NCBI RefSeq assembly: GCF_006546775.1
Contig: NZ_VICE01000081.1
Span: 1 to 33,912 of the forward strand
Source: Marilutibacter aestuarii
Lineage (GTDB): Bacteria; Pseudomonadota; Gammaproteobacteria; Xanthomonadales; Xanthomonadaceae
Direction of reading: 5' to 3'
DNA: 33,912 bases
Both the position numbers and the translations under genes were made by a program. The notes under the pieces were generated by a model. It had not been told where the DNA came from. It made no database searches and saw nothing but the letters and a program-made list of their open reading frames with translations. Shown one piece after another: positions 1 through 9,498 of the stretch. Each line of letters opens with the position of its first letter. The first letter of the stretch is position 1.

Positions 1-68
1 GAAGGCCAGCCGGCGAAGGTGTCCGGCGCGACGCGGCCCCCGGGCCCGCGCCGCATCCGTGAAGGCAC

Positions 69-470
69 TCAATCCTCGCGCGCAGGCGCGCCCTCGCCCC
101 AGATCTCGCCGTCGAGCACCTGCTGCTGCACCTGGTCCAGGTACGCGTCGAGGGCCTCGGTCGTGTTGAAGATGGCGTCCAGCGGGACCGCGCGGGCGAG
201 ATCGAGGACCCTCCGGATCTGCGCCTGCGGGTGCAGGACCAGTACGTGGCCATGGCCCGGCGCCAGCGCCTGCCGCGCCTGCAGGATGCAACGGATGCCG
301 GCGCTGCTGATGTAGTCCAGGTGGGCGAGGTCGAGCACCAGCGCGCGCGGTTGCTCGGCCAGCAGGGGGCCCAGGCGCTCGGCCAGTGCTTCGTAGGTGT
401 GCGAGTCCAGGCGACCCGACACCTTCAGGTACTGGTTGCCGTTGACGGCCGGGTAGACGTCGATGTCCAT
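69..470 (-). CDS. STAS-domain anti-sigma factor antagonist (RsbV/SpoIIAA-like), copy 1
   Basis: The 133-residue product is a single STAS domain. In partner-switching systems such a protein, when dephosphorylated, binds an anti-sigma kinase and frees the kinase's target. The segment DYISSAGIR matches the region around the phosphorylated serine of SpoIIAA/RsbV. By alignment with SpoIIAA Ser58 the predicted site is Ser56. It is the last gene of a minus-strand cassette, 24 bp after the second STAS gene. An AGGGA ribosome-binding site lies 5 bases before the ATG. The tail after about residue 115 is acidic and probably disordered. The family call is firm. The cognate target (sigma factor or other effector) is not visible here. 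Confidence 0.9.
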   Translation of the reverse strand: MDIDVYPAVNGNQYLKVSGRLDSHTYEALAERLGPLLAEQPRALVLDLAHLDYISSAGIRCILQARQALAPGHGHVLVLHPQAQIRRVLDLARAVPLDAIFNTTEALDAYLDQVQQQVLDGEIWGEGAPARED

Positions 471-494
471 GGCGGTCCCTGCGCGATCGGCCGG

Positions 495-881
495 TCAGTC
501 CTCGTCGTCGCCCTGCAGCACCTTGCGCTGCATGGCGTCGAGGTAGGCATCGGCTTCCTCCACCGAGGCGAAGATCTCGTTCATCGGCACGGCCTTGACC
601 ATGTCGAAGACCTTGCGGATCTGCGGTTGGGGGTTGGCGATCAGCACCTTGCCGGCGCGCGTCGCCAAGGCCTTGCGCGCCTTGAACACCGAGCGGATGC
701 CGGCCGAGCTGATGTACTCCAGGCCGCCCAGGTCCAGCACCAGGGTGGTGATGTCGGCACGCGCCAGCACCGGCGCCAGCGCCGTGTCCAGCTCGGTATA
801 CGTATGCGTGTCCAGCCGGCCGCGCAGGCTGACCCGCTGGCTGCCGTTCTCGGGCGGTTGGATGGCGATGTCGAGGCTCAT
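495..881 (-). CDS. STAS-domain anti-sigma factor antagonist (RsbV/SpoIIAA-like), copy 2
   Basis: A 128-residue STAS protein that is clearly related to the neighbouring copy: both share the pattern RLD(S/T)HTY near residue 22 and a YISSAGIR segment. The predicted phosphoserine is Ser59. Its ATG overlaps the stop of the upstream kinase gene by 4 bp (ATGA), so the two are probably translationally coupled. This is common for an antagonist and its kinase, which need matched amounts. The two STAS copies differ enough in sequence, for example in their surface loops and C-termini, that they may have different partners. That last point is inference. Confidence 0.9.
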   Translation of the reverse strand: MSLDIAIQPPENGSQRVSLRGRLDTHTYTELDTALAPVLARADITTLVLDLGGLEYISSAGIRSVFKARKALATRAGKVLIANPQPQIRKVFDMVKAVPMNEIFASVEEADAYLDAMQRKVLQGDDED

Positions 882-1312
882 GACGCGTTCTCCGTGGCGT
901 TCAGGCGCAGGCTGAGGTCAAGCAGGTTGTAGGGCTCTTCGCGGCGGTATTCGACCGACTCGGCGAGGCTGCGGATCAGGTGCAGGCCCAGGCCGCCGAT
1001 GTCGCGTTCGAGGATATCCCCGTCCAGGTCGGGTTCGGGCTCGGCAGTGGGATCGAACGGCGCGCCGGTGTCGCGGAACTCCAGTTGCAGCCGCTTGTCG
1101 TCGATGTCGATGTGCACCGACAGCTCGTGCCGCGGGATGCCCTTCGGATCGCCGCCGTACTTGATCACGTTGCTGGCCAGTTCCTCGACGATCAGACGCA
1201 CGTCGTCGCGCAGCGCCTGGTCGATGCCGTGGCGCATGAGCACCGCCTCGAGCGATGCATTCATGTCCTCGACGCGTGCCAGTTCACCGGGGACGATCAG
1301 GCGGATCAGCAT
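878..1312 (-). CDS. Anti-sigma-type serine kinase (RsbW/SpoIIAB-like ATPase)
   Basis: The 144-residue product is a GHKL ATPase domain. The N box is EELASNVIKYG, with Glu44 and Asn48. The G1 box is DTGAPFDP (Asp81, Gly83), and the G2 box is GGLGLHLI (about 106-113). Proteins of this kind bind and hold a sigma factor or other target and phosphorylate a STAS antagonist. The start chosen is the ATG at 1312, because it has a strong GAGGAGG Shine-Dalgarno upstream. A longer in-frame extension exists but runs through the phosphatase gene and lacks family similarity. The gene overlaps the phosphatase by 7 bp and the STAS gene by 4 bp. It may equally control a non-sigma target, as in Gram-negative RsbW homologues. 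Confidence 0.92.
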   Translation of the reverse strand: MLIRLIVPGELARVEDMNASLEAVLMRHGIDQALRDDVRLIVEELASNVIKYGGDPKGIPRHELSVHIDIDDKRLQLEFRDTGAPFDPTAEPEPDLDGDILERDIGGLGLHLIRSLAESVEYRREEPYNLLDLSLRLNATENAS

Positions 1313-3276
1313 GGGGCCTCCTCTTGCTTGTGGGGCGCGTCCTGTCGCAGGCGGATCGCCAGCACGGTGATGTCGTCCTGCGCGGCGGGGTGCGCGTAGG
1401 CATGGACGTCGGCGATCAGGTGCTCGCACTGGTCGCGCGCGTCGCGACCGGCGCCGATGCTGGCGATCATGCCCTCCATGCCAAAGGCGACGTTACCGGC
1501 ATCGAAGGCTTCGGTCACCCCGTCGGTATACGCAAGCAGCGTCATGCCAGGTTCCAGCCGGCCCTCCCAGCGCGGGAAATCGGCACTGACCTCGAAGCCC
1601 AGCGGCGGTCCCGTCTCGACATCGAGGGTCTCGACGCGACCGTCCGGGTGCAGCAGCACCGGCGGGTCGTGGCCGGCGCTGGCCAGCACGCAGTCGCCGG
1701 TGCGTACGTTGATCCGGCCGCACAACACGGTCGCGAACATGCAGGTGTCGTTGCCCTCGACGAGCCGCCGCGAGGCGCGCGTGAGCACGTCGGGCGGATC
1801 GCCGCTGGCGCGCGCGGCGACCTCCAGCACGGTGGTGCTGCGGGCCATGAACAAGGCCGCCGGCACGCCCTTGTCGGAGACGTCGCCGATCGCGAACCAC
1901 AGGTCGCCGTCGGCGAGCTCGACGAAACTGTAGAAGTCGCCGCCGACCGCCTTGGCCGGCTCCAGCTGGGCGTAGGCCTCCAGGTGGTGGTCGGCGCGGT
2001 CGATGACGCGGCCGGGTGGCAGCATCGCCAGCTGGATGTCGCGCGCGATCGACAGCTCGCTCTCCAGCTTCTGCCGCGCCGCGCCCATTTCCTCGATCTC
2101 CGTGAGCTGCTGCTGGATGGAGGTGCGCGCATGTTCCAGCGTCCGCGCCATCACCCCGACCTCGTCGCGCCGGCGGGTATATCCGACGGGACTGTCGTAG
2201 TCCCCGGTGGCAAGCCGCGCCGCGGACTCGGTCAAGCCCTGCACCGGCGTCGCGATGCGCTTGGCGAGGCGCCGGACGACGAACATGCACACCAGGCTCA
2301 GCAACAAGCCCGCCAGCGCGATCAGCACCAGGACCTGCTGCGCCCGTTCCATCATCAGGGTCCGCGACTGCGAGACCATCAGCATCCAGCCGCTGTCGCC
2401 CACCGGCTCGGCCACCGTGTAGCGCGACTCGCCGTCGGAGGCGTTGACATGGGCGAAGGCGAGATAGCGCCGCTCCCGGATCGCCTCGACCAGCGGCGCG
2501 AGGTCGCTGCGCCCGAGCGCCGTGACCAGCGCCTCGATCGGACGCTGCTCGCGGGTCACGTCGACGATACTATCCATCGCCAGCGTGCCGTCGGGCGCCA
2601 CCAGGGTCACGCGCGAGCCGGGCAGGTGGGCCAGCGCCTCCAGCTCGCGGGTGAGCGTGTCCACCGGCAGGTCCAGGCTGACCATGCCGCGGCTGCGGCC
2701 ATCGGCGCCACGCAAGGGGGCGTTGTAGGTCACCGTCCACACGTGTCCGGCGGTTTCGTTCAAGTACGGCTCCGACCACCAGCCCTGCGTCGCGGCCAGG
2801 CTGCGCTGGTACCAGGGCTGGTTGCGGTAGTCGTAGCGGGTGTCGATGAAATCGCGGCTGTTGCCGTTCGCGGCCGAGTACACGGCGTACGCGGGCTTGC
2901 CATCGAGCGGCTCCAGCGCCAACAGGCCGCCGATGCAGCCCGGCGTGGCCGTGACGAGGGCGCGCAGGGTCTGGGTCAGCTCGTCCGGGGCCAGGCTCGA
3001 GTCCGCGGCCAGCGTCGACAGGCCCTGGGCGGTGACGGTGGTGGTATGCATCACCGTTTCCAGGTGGTCGGCCGCCTGGCGTGCATTGGCCATCGCGTCG
3101 AGCCGGCTCTCCTCGGCGAAATCGCTGTGCATGTAGGCGCCGATCGCCCCGGTCAGCAGGGCGACCACCGCGACGGTCATCGCGCCGGTCCAGAGCGCGA
3201 TGCGCGTGCGCAGGCTGTCCCGACCGCGGACATGGTTCGGGCCGCTCGCGCGGCCGGCTGGCCTGGCTTCGTGCAT
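1306..3276 (-). CDS. Membrane sensor PP2C phosphatase: dCache-HAMP-SpoIIE
   Basis: The 656-residue product starts with a cytoplasmic tail and TM1 (about 26-48). A periplasmic double-Cache sensor region (about 50-305) carries the typical DYRNQPWY motif near residue 149. TM2 (about 314-336) is followed by HAMP (about 337-390), a short coiled coil, and a SpoIIE/PP2C phosphatase domain (about 415-645). Metal-binding aspartates are seen in GGDF (Asp447), GDVSDKG (Asp465), YTDGV (Asp584) and QDDITV (about 634). By family knowledge it dephosphorylates STAS antagonists in response to a periplasmic ligand, so it is the input of the cassette downstream. The ATG at 3276 places a short basic tail before TM1. 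An upstream in-frame extension is possible but arginine-rich and unlikely. Confidence 0.92.
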   Translation of the reverse strand: MHEARPAGRASGPNHVRGRDSLRTRIALWTGAMTVAVVALLTGAIGAYMHSDFAEESRLDAMANARQAADHLETVMHTTTVTAQGLSTLAADSSLAPDELTQTLRALVTATPGCIGGLLALEPLDGKPAYAVYSAANGNSRDFIDTRYDYRNQPWYQRSLAATQGWWSEPYLNETAGHVWTVTYNAPLRGADGRSRGMVSLDLPVDTLTRELEALAHLPGSRVTLVAPDGTLAMDSIVDVTREQRPIEALVTALGRSDLAPLVEAIRERRYLAFAHVNASDGESRYTVAEPVGDSGWMLMVSQSRTLMMERAQQVLVLIALAGLLLSLVCMFVVRRLAKRIATPVQGLTESAARLATGDYDSPVGYTRRRDEVGVMARTLEHARTSIQQQLTEIEEMGAARQKLESELSIARDIQLAMLPPGRVIDRADHHLEAYAQLEPAKAVGGDFYSFVELADGDLWFAIGDVSDKGVPAALFMARSTTVLEVAARASGDPPDVLTRASRRLVEGNDTCMFATVLCGRINVRTGDCVLASAGHDPPVLLHPDGRVETLDVETGPPLGFEVSADFPRWEGRLEPGMTLLAYTDGVTEAFDAGNVAFGMEGMIASIGAGRDARDQCEHLIADVHAYAHPAAQDDITVLAIRLRQDAPHKQEEAPC

Positions 3277-3318
3277 CGATTGGGATCCCCGGGCGGCCGC
3301 GCGCGGCGGCACGGGGCC

Positions 3319-3324
3319 AGTGTA
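3319..3324 (-). promoter_or_regulatory. Possible -10 element for the partner-switching operon
   Basis: TACACT on the minus strand lies about 43 bases upstream of the phosphatase ATG. No good -35 is seen at 16-18 bp, so this is only a weak candidate. Confidence 0.25.
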
Positions 3325-3388
3325 GCCATGCGCGATGTCAGTGCCGCGTGGACGCGGTCGGTGGCGGTACGAACCATGCGCCACCGCA

Positions 3389-3400
3389 TGTCCCGGGACA
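3389..3400. promoter_or_regulatory. 12-bp perfect palindrome between divergent phosphatase and aceE genes
   Basis: TGTCCCGGGACA is a perfect palindrome in the 240-bp divergent intergenic region, about 50 bp upstream of the candidate aceE -10. It could be an operator, but in DNA this GC-rich short palindromes also arise by chance. Confidence 0.25.
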
Positions 3401-3448
3401 GGGCGTGGACGCGACCAAAGCACCGTCTAGCGCTGTCACCGGCCCTGC

Positions 3449-3454
3449 TAGAAT
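3449..3454 (+). promoter_or_regulatory. Possible -10 element for aceE
   Basis: TAGAAT stands about 63 bases before the aceE start and is one of the few AT-rich hexamers in this region. A matching -35 is not convincing. Confidence 0.3.
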
Positions 3455-3516
3455 CCGGGGTCTGACTTTCTTCAATACCCCTACGACCGAGGCGTGGCCA
3501 CGGGGCCGCGAATTCA

Positions 3517-6222
<2,706 letters not shown>

Positions 6223-6229
6223 GGTGGGG

Positions 6230-6290
6230 TGGCGGGCTCAAAATCCGCCGCCCTTGTGAAGCGTGGGGTTCGGCTCCCACCTCAGGCGCT
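6230..6290 (+). pseudogene. tRNA-Leu(CAA)-like 3' fragment
   Basis: Starting about 8 bases after the aceE stop, the sequence resembles the anticodon arm to T arm of a leucine tRNA. A 5-bp stem gcggg/tccgc (6232-6236 and 6244-6248) closes the 7-base loop CTCAAAA, with CAA at 6239-6241. A variable-arm-like stretch follows, then TTCGGCT (6269-6275) resembling the T loop. The D arm and 5' acceptor strand are absent, and the T stem does not pair cleanly as a tRNA, so it is not a functional tRNA. It could be a remnant left by an integrative element. It could also be a chance hairpin, since GAGGTGGG at 6221-6228 pairs with CCCACCTC at 6276-6283. Confidence 0.4.
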
Positions 6291-6300
6291 TGTAAAAACA

Positions 6301-6331
6301 AGGGGTTAGGCTTGGCGGCCTAGCCCCTTTC
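6301..6331 (+). terminator. Intrinsic-type terminator after aceE
   Basis: The stem AGGGGTTAGGC (6301-6311) pairs with GCCTAGCCCCT (6318-6328), with one G-U wobble, around the 6-base loop ttggcg. A short T run follows. It is the expected end of the aceE transcript. Confidence 0.75.
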
Positions 6332-6589
6332 GATTGCCCTGCTGGCCAGTGGTCGTCAAGGCCGGCCAGGTCATGCTCGGACAAGGGCGAGGGCAATGAG
6401 GTGCTGCATGGCAGTGCCTTCACGTTCCACTCGCAGGCCCGGCAATGCCGGAAGGGCCGGGCCTCGGTCATACGCGCCCCGCCCCTGGAGGCGCGGCTGG
6501 CGGGTTGCATCCGATTCCACGCTGGCTGCGTAACGGACCGGAGTGTTGCCCCCGCAACGCGCCTGTCCACCCACAGAGGAGTCACCGCG
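6332..6589. other. Intergenic leader upstream of the outer-membrane protein gene
   Basis: About 260 bp with no convincing gene on either strand. It contains a GC-rich inverted repeat, GCCCGGC...GCCGGGC, near 6437-6462. No good sigma70-type promoter was recognised. The AGAGGAG ribosome-binding site for the next gene is at about 6575-6581. Confidence 0.4.
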
Positions 6590-7393
6590 ATGAATCGCAA
6601 CCTGCTGCTCGCTGCCGCCTTTTCGATGACCGGCCTCACCCTGGCCTTTTCCGCCCCCGCGTCCGCCGCCGGCCCCGAGCAGGGCCGCTGGTCATTCTCG
6701 CTGCTGGGCGGTATCGACACGCCGGTTGACGGCGACGTGCACGACGGCGCCGTCGCCGTGGTCCCGGACCTGGGTCCGCTGAACCCGGCGCTGGCCGGCG
6801 TCGATGCTGAACTGCGCATCGGCGCGCGCGGCCACGACCAGATCTACGACAACGCCATTGGGTACGGACTGGAGTTCGGCTATGGCTTGAGTGACCGCGC
6901 CGAGGTGTTCGGCCACCTGCGTGAGACGGAAGCCGATCCCGGCACGGTGCAGGTCGGCGGCGCGTTCGTGCCGGCACTGAACACCGAGTTGCCGGTATTC
7001 GGCACCTTCAGCGACTACGAGGCCTGGAGCGCGGAGGTGGGTTATCGGTACTACTTCATGGAGCCCGGAGGCGCGCGTCCGTTCATCGCCGGTCGCGTGG
7101 GCGCCACCGAAACCGAACAGATCCGCGCGACGTTCGTCATTCCGGACGCCGGCATCGCCATCAACGACGTGCCATTTACCGACAAGGGCTGGGTCGTCAG
7201 CGGCGGCGTGGACGTCGGCGTGCTGATCCCCGTGGGCGAACGCTTCAGCCTGGTCGCGCAGGCCGGCATGCGCTACGTCGACGACCTGGAAGGCGACGAC
7301 AGCGCCATCGGCGGCCTCGGCCTGGGCTCGATCAACGACACCGGCAGCCGGTTGTCGGTCCCGGTATCGGTGGCGGCGCGCTGGGACTTCTGA
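6590..7393 (+). CDS. Outer-membrane beta-barrel protein (OmpA/OmpW-like barrel, no OmpA C-domain)
   Basis: The 267-residue precursor has a clear signal peptide (residues 1-27, cleavage after ASA). The mature chain consists of alternating amphipathic strands and ends in RWDF, a C-terminal phenylalanine typical of BAM substrates. Segments such as GYGLEFGYGLSDRAEVFGHLRETE and GYRYYFMEPGGARPFIAGRVG look like barrel hairpins of an 8-stranded porin-like protein. The ATG at 6590 follows a good AGAGGAG site and begins the signal peptide. An upstream in-frame extension lacks coding character. Its specific role is unknown. It is a single-gene unit followed by a strong hairpin. Confidence 0.85.
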   Translation: MNRNLLLAAAFSMTGLTLAFSAPASAAGPEQGRWSFSLLGGIDTPVDGDVHDGAVAVVPDLGPLNPALAGVDAELRIGARGHDQIYDNAIGYGLEFGYGLSDRAEVFGHLRETEADPGTVQVGGAFVPALNTELPVFGTFSDYEAWSAEVGYRYYFMEPGGARPFIAGRVGATETEQIRATFVIPDAGIAINDVPFTDKGWVVSGGVDVGVLIPVGERFSLVAQAGMRYVDDLEGDDSAIGGLGLGSINDTGSRLSVPVSVAARWDF

Positions 7394-7406
7394 GAAAAAA
7401 GAAGCA

Positions 7407-7457
7407 GGGGCAGGGTCGACGCATTCACCGCGCGCGAAGCAGCGTCGGCTCTGCCCC
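7407..7457. repeat. 16-bp inverted repeat (REP-like hairpin or bidirectional terminator)
   Basis: GGGGCAGGGTCGACGC (7407-7422) pairs along its full length with GCGTCGGCTCTGCCCC (7442-7457), allowing two G-U wobbles, around a 19-base loop. A run of A at 7395-7400 lies on the outer left side, so on the minus strand it reads as a terminator ending in TTTTTT. It sits between convergent genes. The GGGGCAG-type arms resemble dispersed intergenic palindromes of xanthomonads. Confidence 0.65.
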
Positions 7458-7463
7458 CGGATT

Positions 7464-7475
7464 TTCGACGTCGAA
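7464..7475. repeat. 12-bp perfect palindrome at the nuclease island border
   Basis: TTCGACGTCGAA is a perfect palindrome directly beside the larger hairpin. It marks the edge where base composition falls towards the nuclease genes. No function is assigned. Confidence 0.4.
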
Positions 7476-7541
7476 CCGGAGACTTCCGGCGTCCACGCAT
7501 CGCGCGAGCAAGGAGTGCCGAGAGAACGGGATCAGGTTCAT

Positions 7542-8354
7542 TCAAGCATGCGCAGGACGAGTGCCTTTGCATCGCGGATAGTCTGAGCATCCCCAGAAGA
7601 CCTTACCGTCAGCTCGGTTCGTCCTTCGCACCATGGCCTTGCTGCAGCGAGGGCATCGCGGGATCGCCTCTGCTTCCAGCTTTGGCGCAATTCGCGATCT
7701 GGCGGACCGCGGAGCTTCCTGGCCCGATTGAATTAGTGAGACCAGGGCTTGGCCGCTGACGAGCTCAATGGGTTTACCTTCAGCAAAGGCGGCGGCATCG
7801 CGTGTAAAGGCATTGGCGCAGACTATCTTTACCCCGTCGGCAGAGTGGTGTGCCAGCAAGCCCCACATTTCTCGCACGGTCGATACGCTGATCTGACGCG
7901 CCCGCCACTGTTTGCATTGGACGAGGATGGTTTGCCCGTCCTTGAAGAGAATTAGATCGATTCCTCCATCTGCGCCGCCTAAACCTTGTTCCTCAACGCG
8001 ATAGCCTTGGCGGCGATAGGCCTCGCCCACAAGCATCTCGAACTCGCGCCAACTGATGTTTCGAAGGCTGTCGAGACCGCTCTGAGCGTCGAGCAAGACC
8101 TTACGTTGATGCTGCTTCAAATACGAAGCCAGTGCGGCGACCCAGCACATGGCGAGCACGATCCATGCGAGGGGTGTGAAAGCTCCACCAAGCGCCAACT
8201 CGCCCGTGCCTTTCAGTGCAGGACCGCCAGCGGTCGAGAAGTACCAGCCGATGCCGTAGCGGATAGCAAGAAACGCTACGACTCCCAACACTAAACCGAA
8301 TGGCCAAGGCATTGATGCTATGTAGTCCAGGCCGCCTTGTTTGCGTCGAGGCAT
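7542..8354 (-). CDS. Membrane-anchored Mrr-type restriction endonuclease with topoisomerase-type zinc finger
   Basis: The 270-residue product has two membrane helices (about 16-40 and 60-78). A PD-(D/E)xK nuclease domain of the Mrr_cat type follows (about 98-210), with Glu106, GGIDL (Asp133) and QCKQW (Gln146, Lys148). A C4 zinc finger of the topoisomerase type closes the chain (Cys234, Cys237, Cys256, Cys262). Mrr nucleases cut modified or foreign DNA, and membrane anchoring places this one where incoming DNA would arrive. The start chosen is the ATG at 8354. A TTG at 8402 would add 16 residues and begin 5 bp after the upstream gene stops, which still implies an operon with the HNH gene. Base composition is lower in GC than in the flanks, consistent with transfer. 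Confidence 0.85.
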   Translation of the reverse strand: MPRRKQGGLDYIASMPWPFGLVLGVVAFLAIRYGIGWYFSTAGGPALKGTGELALGGAFTPLAWIVLAMCWVAALASYLKQHQRKVLLDAQSGLDSLRNISWREFEMLVGEAYRRQGYRVEEQGLGGADGGIDLILFKDGQTILVQCKQWRARQISVSTVREMWGLLAHHSADGVKIVCANAFTRDAAAFAEGKPIELVSGQALVSLIQSGQEAPRSARSRIAPKLEAEAIPRCPRCSKAMVRRTNRADGKVFWGCSDYPRCKGTRPAHA

Positions 8355-8407
8355 AAAGCTTTCAGGGTCGTAGGGCGATGGAACTGAAGGGTAGCGTGCC
8401 AATTGGG

Positions 8408-9346
8408 TCAGGTCAGCTTTACTAGGAAGGCGTTCCGGTGGTGCGTTAGAAAGCTCGACTGTTCAGATAGAAACCCTCCCACCTTGGTGGACTTGGAGAT
8501 CGACCATCGGTCCAGCACGTCATTGCTCAGGGACGGATGCACGAGCATACGTCCGTCGTCTTCGAATGAGATCAGTCGTTCGTCAAATAAAGCGTCGATG
8601 TGCGGCGAGAGCATGAGGCCGTTGAAGCCATTGATTCGCTCGGCATTGGTAGAGTCGCGCCATGGTTTGATGTGGCTCGCGATCAGGAGTCGAGGATCTT
8701 CGATGCCGGTGACCCGGCAGCGTGGGTCGACGGACATGACGCGGTTTCGGAAGAGGCCTTGACCGACGCGTGCTTTCGTAAGTTGTAGGCGTTGCGTAGC
8801 GGGAATGTTTGCGTCGCGCTCGATGAGGTGCAAGTCTTCCAGCACGTCGGCGTTCGGTTCGGCGACAAAGAGCGTTGGTGTGAAGTCGGGTGGTGCTTCT
8901 ACGCCCAGCATCGACAGCAGGATATGGCCCAGCGCATCGGAAATGCCCGCGAGGTAGCAGCCTTGATTGCCATCGCCGTTCTTCTGGATTGGTGAGTACT
9001 TAGTGGGGAGAAAAGGGGCGATGTTCTCGATATGGGCCTTTGGCCGTAGCGACTTTGGCGCATCGCTGAAGTAGACGCTGACCAGCCAGCCTTCGTCCGC
9101 CCAATAGTCGCCGACATTGCCGAACTCACTGGGTTTGGGGCTAGCAGCGGCGGCATCGACCACTTGGCCAATCGAACCGATCTGCCCATTCGCATACGAG
9201 AAAACGATGTCGCCGGGGCGAACAAGACGCATGTTCTCGTAGGTCTGGTTGAACGCGCCGTTTGCGTTTCGTATGGGCGACCACAGATATCCACCACGCA
9301 CTTCGTGGTCTCGAGTCTGTTTGTGGTTTACCCACGAGAACGGCAT
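8408..9346 (-). CDS. HNH endonuclease with N-terminal PUA/EVE-like domain (COG3440-type predicted restriction enzyme)
   Basis: The 312-residue product has an N-terminal domain (about 1-115) with WVNHKQT, GGYLWSP, PGDIVFSYANG and GWLVSVYF. This pattern suits PUA/EVE-like folds that read modified bases. The C-terminal HNH domain (about 205-275) shows CRVTG (Cys210), SHIKPW (His225), NGLML (Asn242) and SPHIDALFD (His249). By family knowledge it is a predicted modification-dependent restriction nuclease. The ATG at 9346 has GGGGAGG 9 bases upstream. The membrane Mrr gene follows within a few bases, so the two form one transcription unit. No methyltransferase that would protect host DNA belongs to the unit. 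This agrees with a type IV-like enzyme that attacks modified DNA. Confidence 0.87.
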   Translation of the reverse strand: MPFSWVNHKQTRDHEVRGGYLWSPIRNANGAFNQTYENMRLVRPGDIVFSYANGQIGSIGQVVDAAAASPKPSEFGNVGDYWADEGWLVSVYFSDAPKSLRPKAHIENIAPFLPTKYSPIQKNGDGNQGCYLAGISDALGHILLSMLGVEAPPDFTPTLFVAEPNADVLEDLHLIERDANIPATQRLQLTKARVGQGLFRNRVMSVDPRCRVTGIEDPRLLIASHIKPWRDSTNAERINGFNGLMLSPHIDALFDERLISFEDDGRMLVHPSLSNDVLDRWSISKSTKVGGFLSEQSSFLTHHRNAFLVKLT

Positions 9347-9389
9347 TGCCCGATCCTCCCCTCGCGCCAGGATAGCCGCACAATACCCC

Positions 9390-9405
9390 TGTGATGCAAG
9401 TCACA
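9390..9405. promoter_or_regulatory. CRP/Clp-type binding site
   Basis: TGTGATGCAAGTCACA has both perfect half sites of the CRP consensus, TGTGA-N6-TCACA. Xanthomonad Clp recognises the same sequence. Its centre lies about 51 bases upstream of the HNH nuclease ATG on the minus strand. Possible -10 hexamers, TATTGT or TATCCT, lie between it and the start. It could activate or repress the nuclease operon. The methyltransferase gene on its other side ends here rather than starting, so the nuclease operon is the only likely target. Confidence 0.75.
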
Positions 9406-9427
9406 TCCCGGGAGCCAGGTCTGCGGT

Positions 9428-9498
9428 GTAGCCCGGGCAAGCGCAGCGCACCCGGGGACGGCGCGATGCCCCAGGTGCGCTTTGCTTACCTGGGCTAC
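9428..9498. repeat. REPIN-type repeat (two inverted GTAG REPs)
   Basis: GTAGCCCGGGCAAGCGCAGC opens the left REP at 9428, closing its hairpin with CACCCGGGG. The right half reads in reverse as GTAGCCCAGGTAAGC and ends at 9498. The two heads face outward with a short spacer. Related copies lie at 12956-13025 and 13801-13829. Such GTAG REPs are dispersed by RAYT transposases elsewhere in a genome; no such gene is in this window. The stop codon of the next minus-strand gene (TAG, 9495-9497) is the GTAG head itself. Confidence 0.8.

Noticed and set aside
1255-3465. A 736-codon plus-strand frame opposite the phosphatase
   Set aside because: It is antisense to a clear Cache-HAMP-SpoIIE protein and has no domain pattern of its own.
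6230-6290. An intact tRNA gene after aceE
   Set aside because: The D arm, 5' acceptor strand and a clean T stem are missing, so it was kept only as a fragment.
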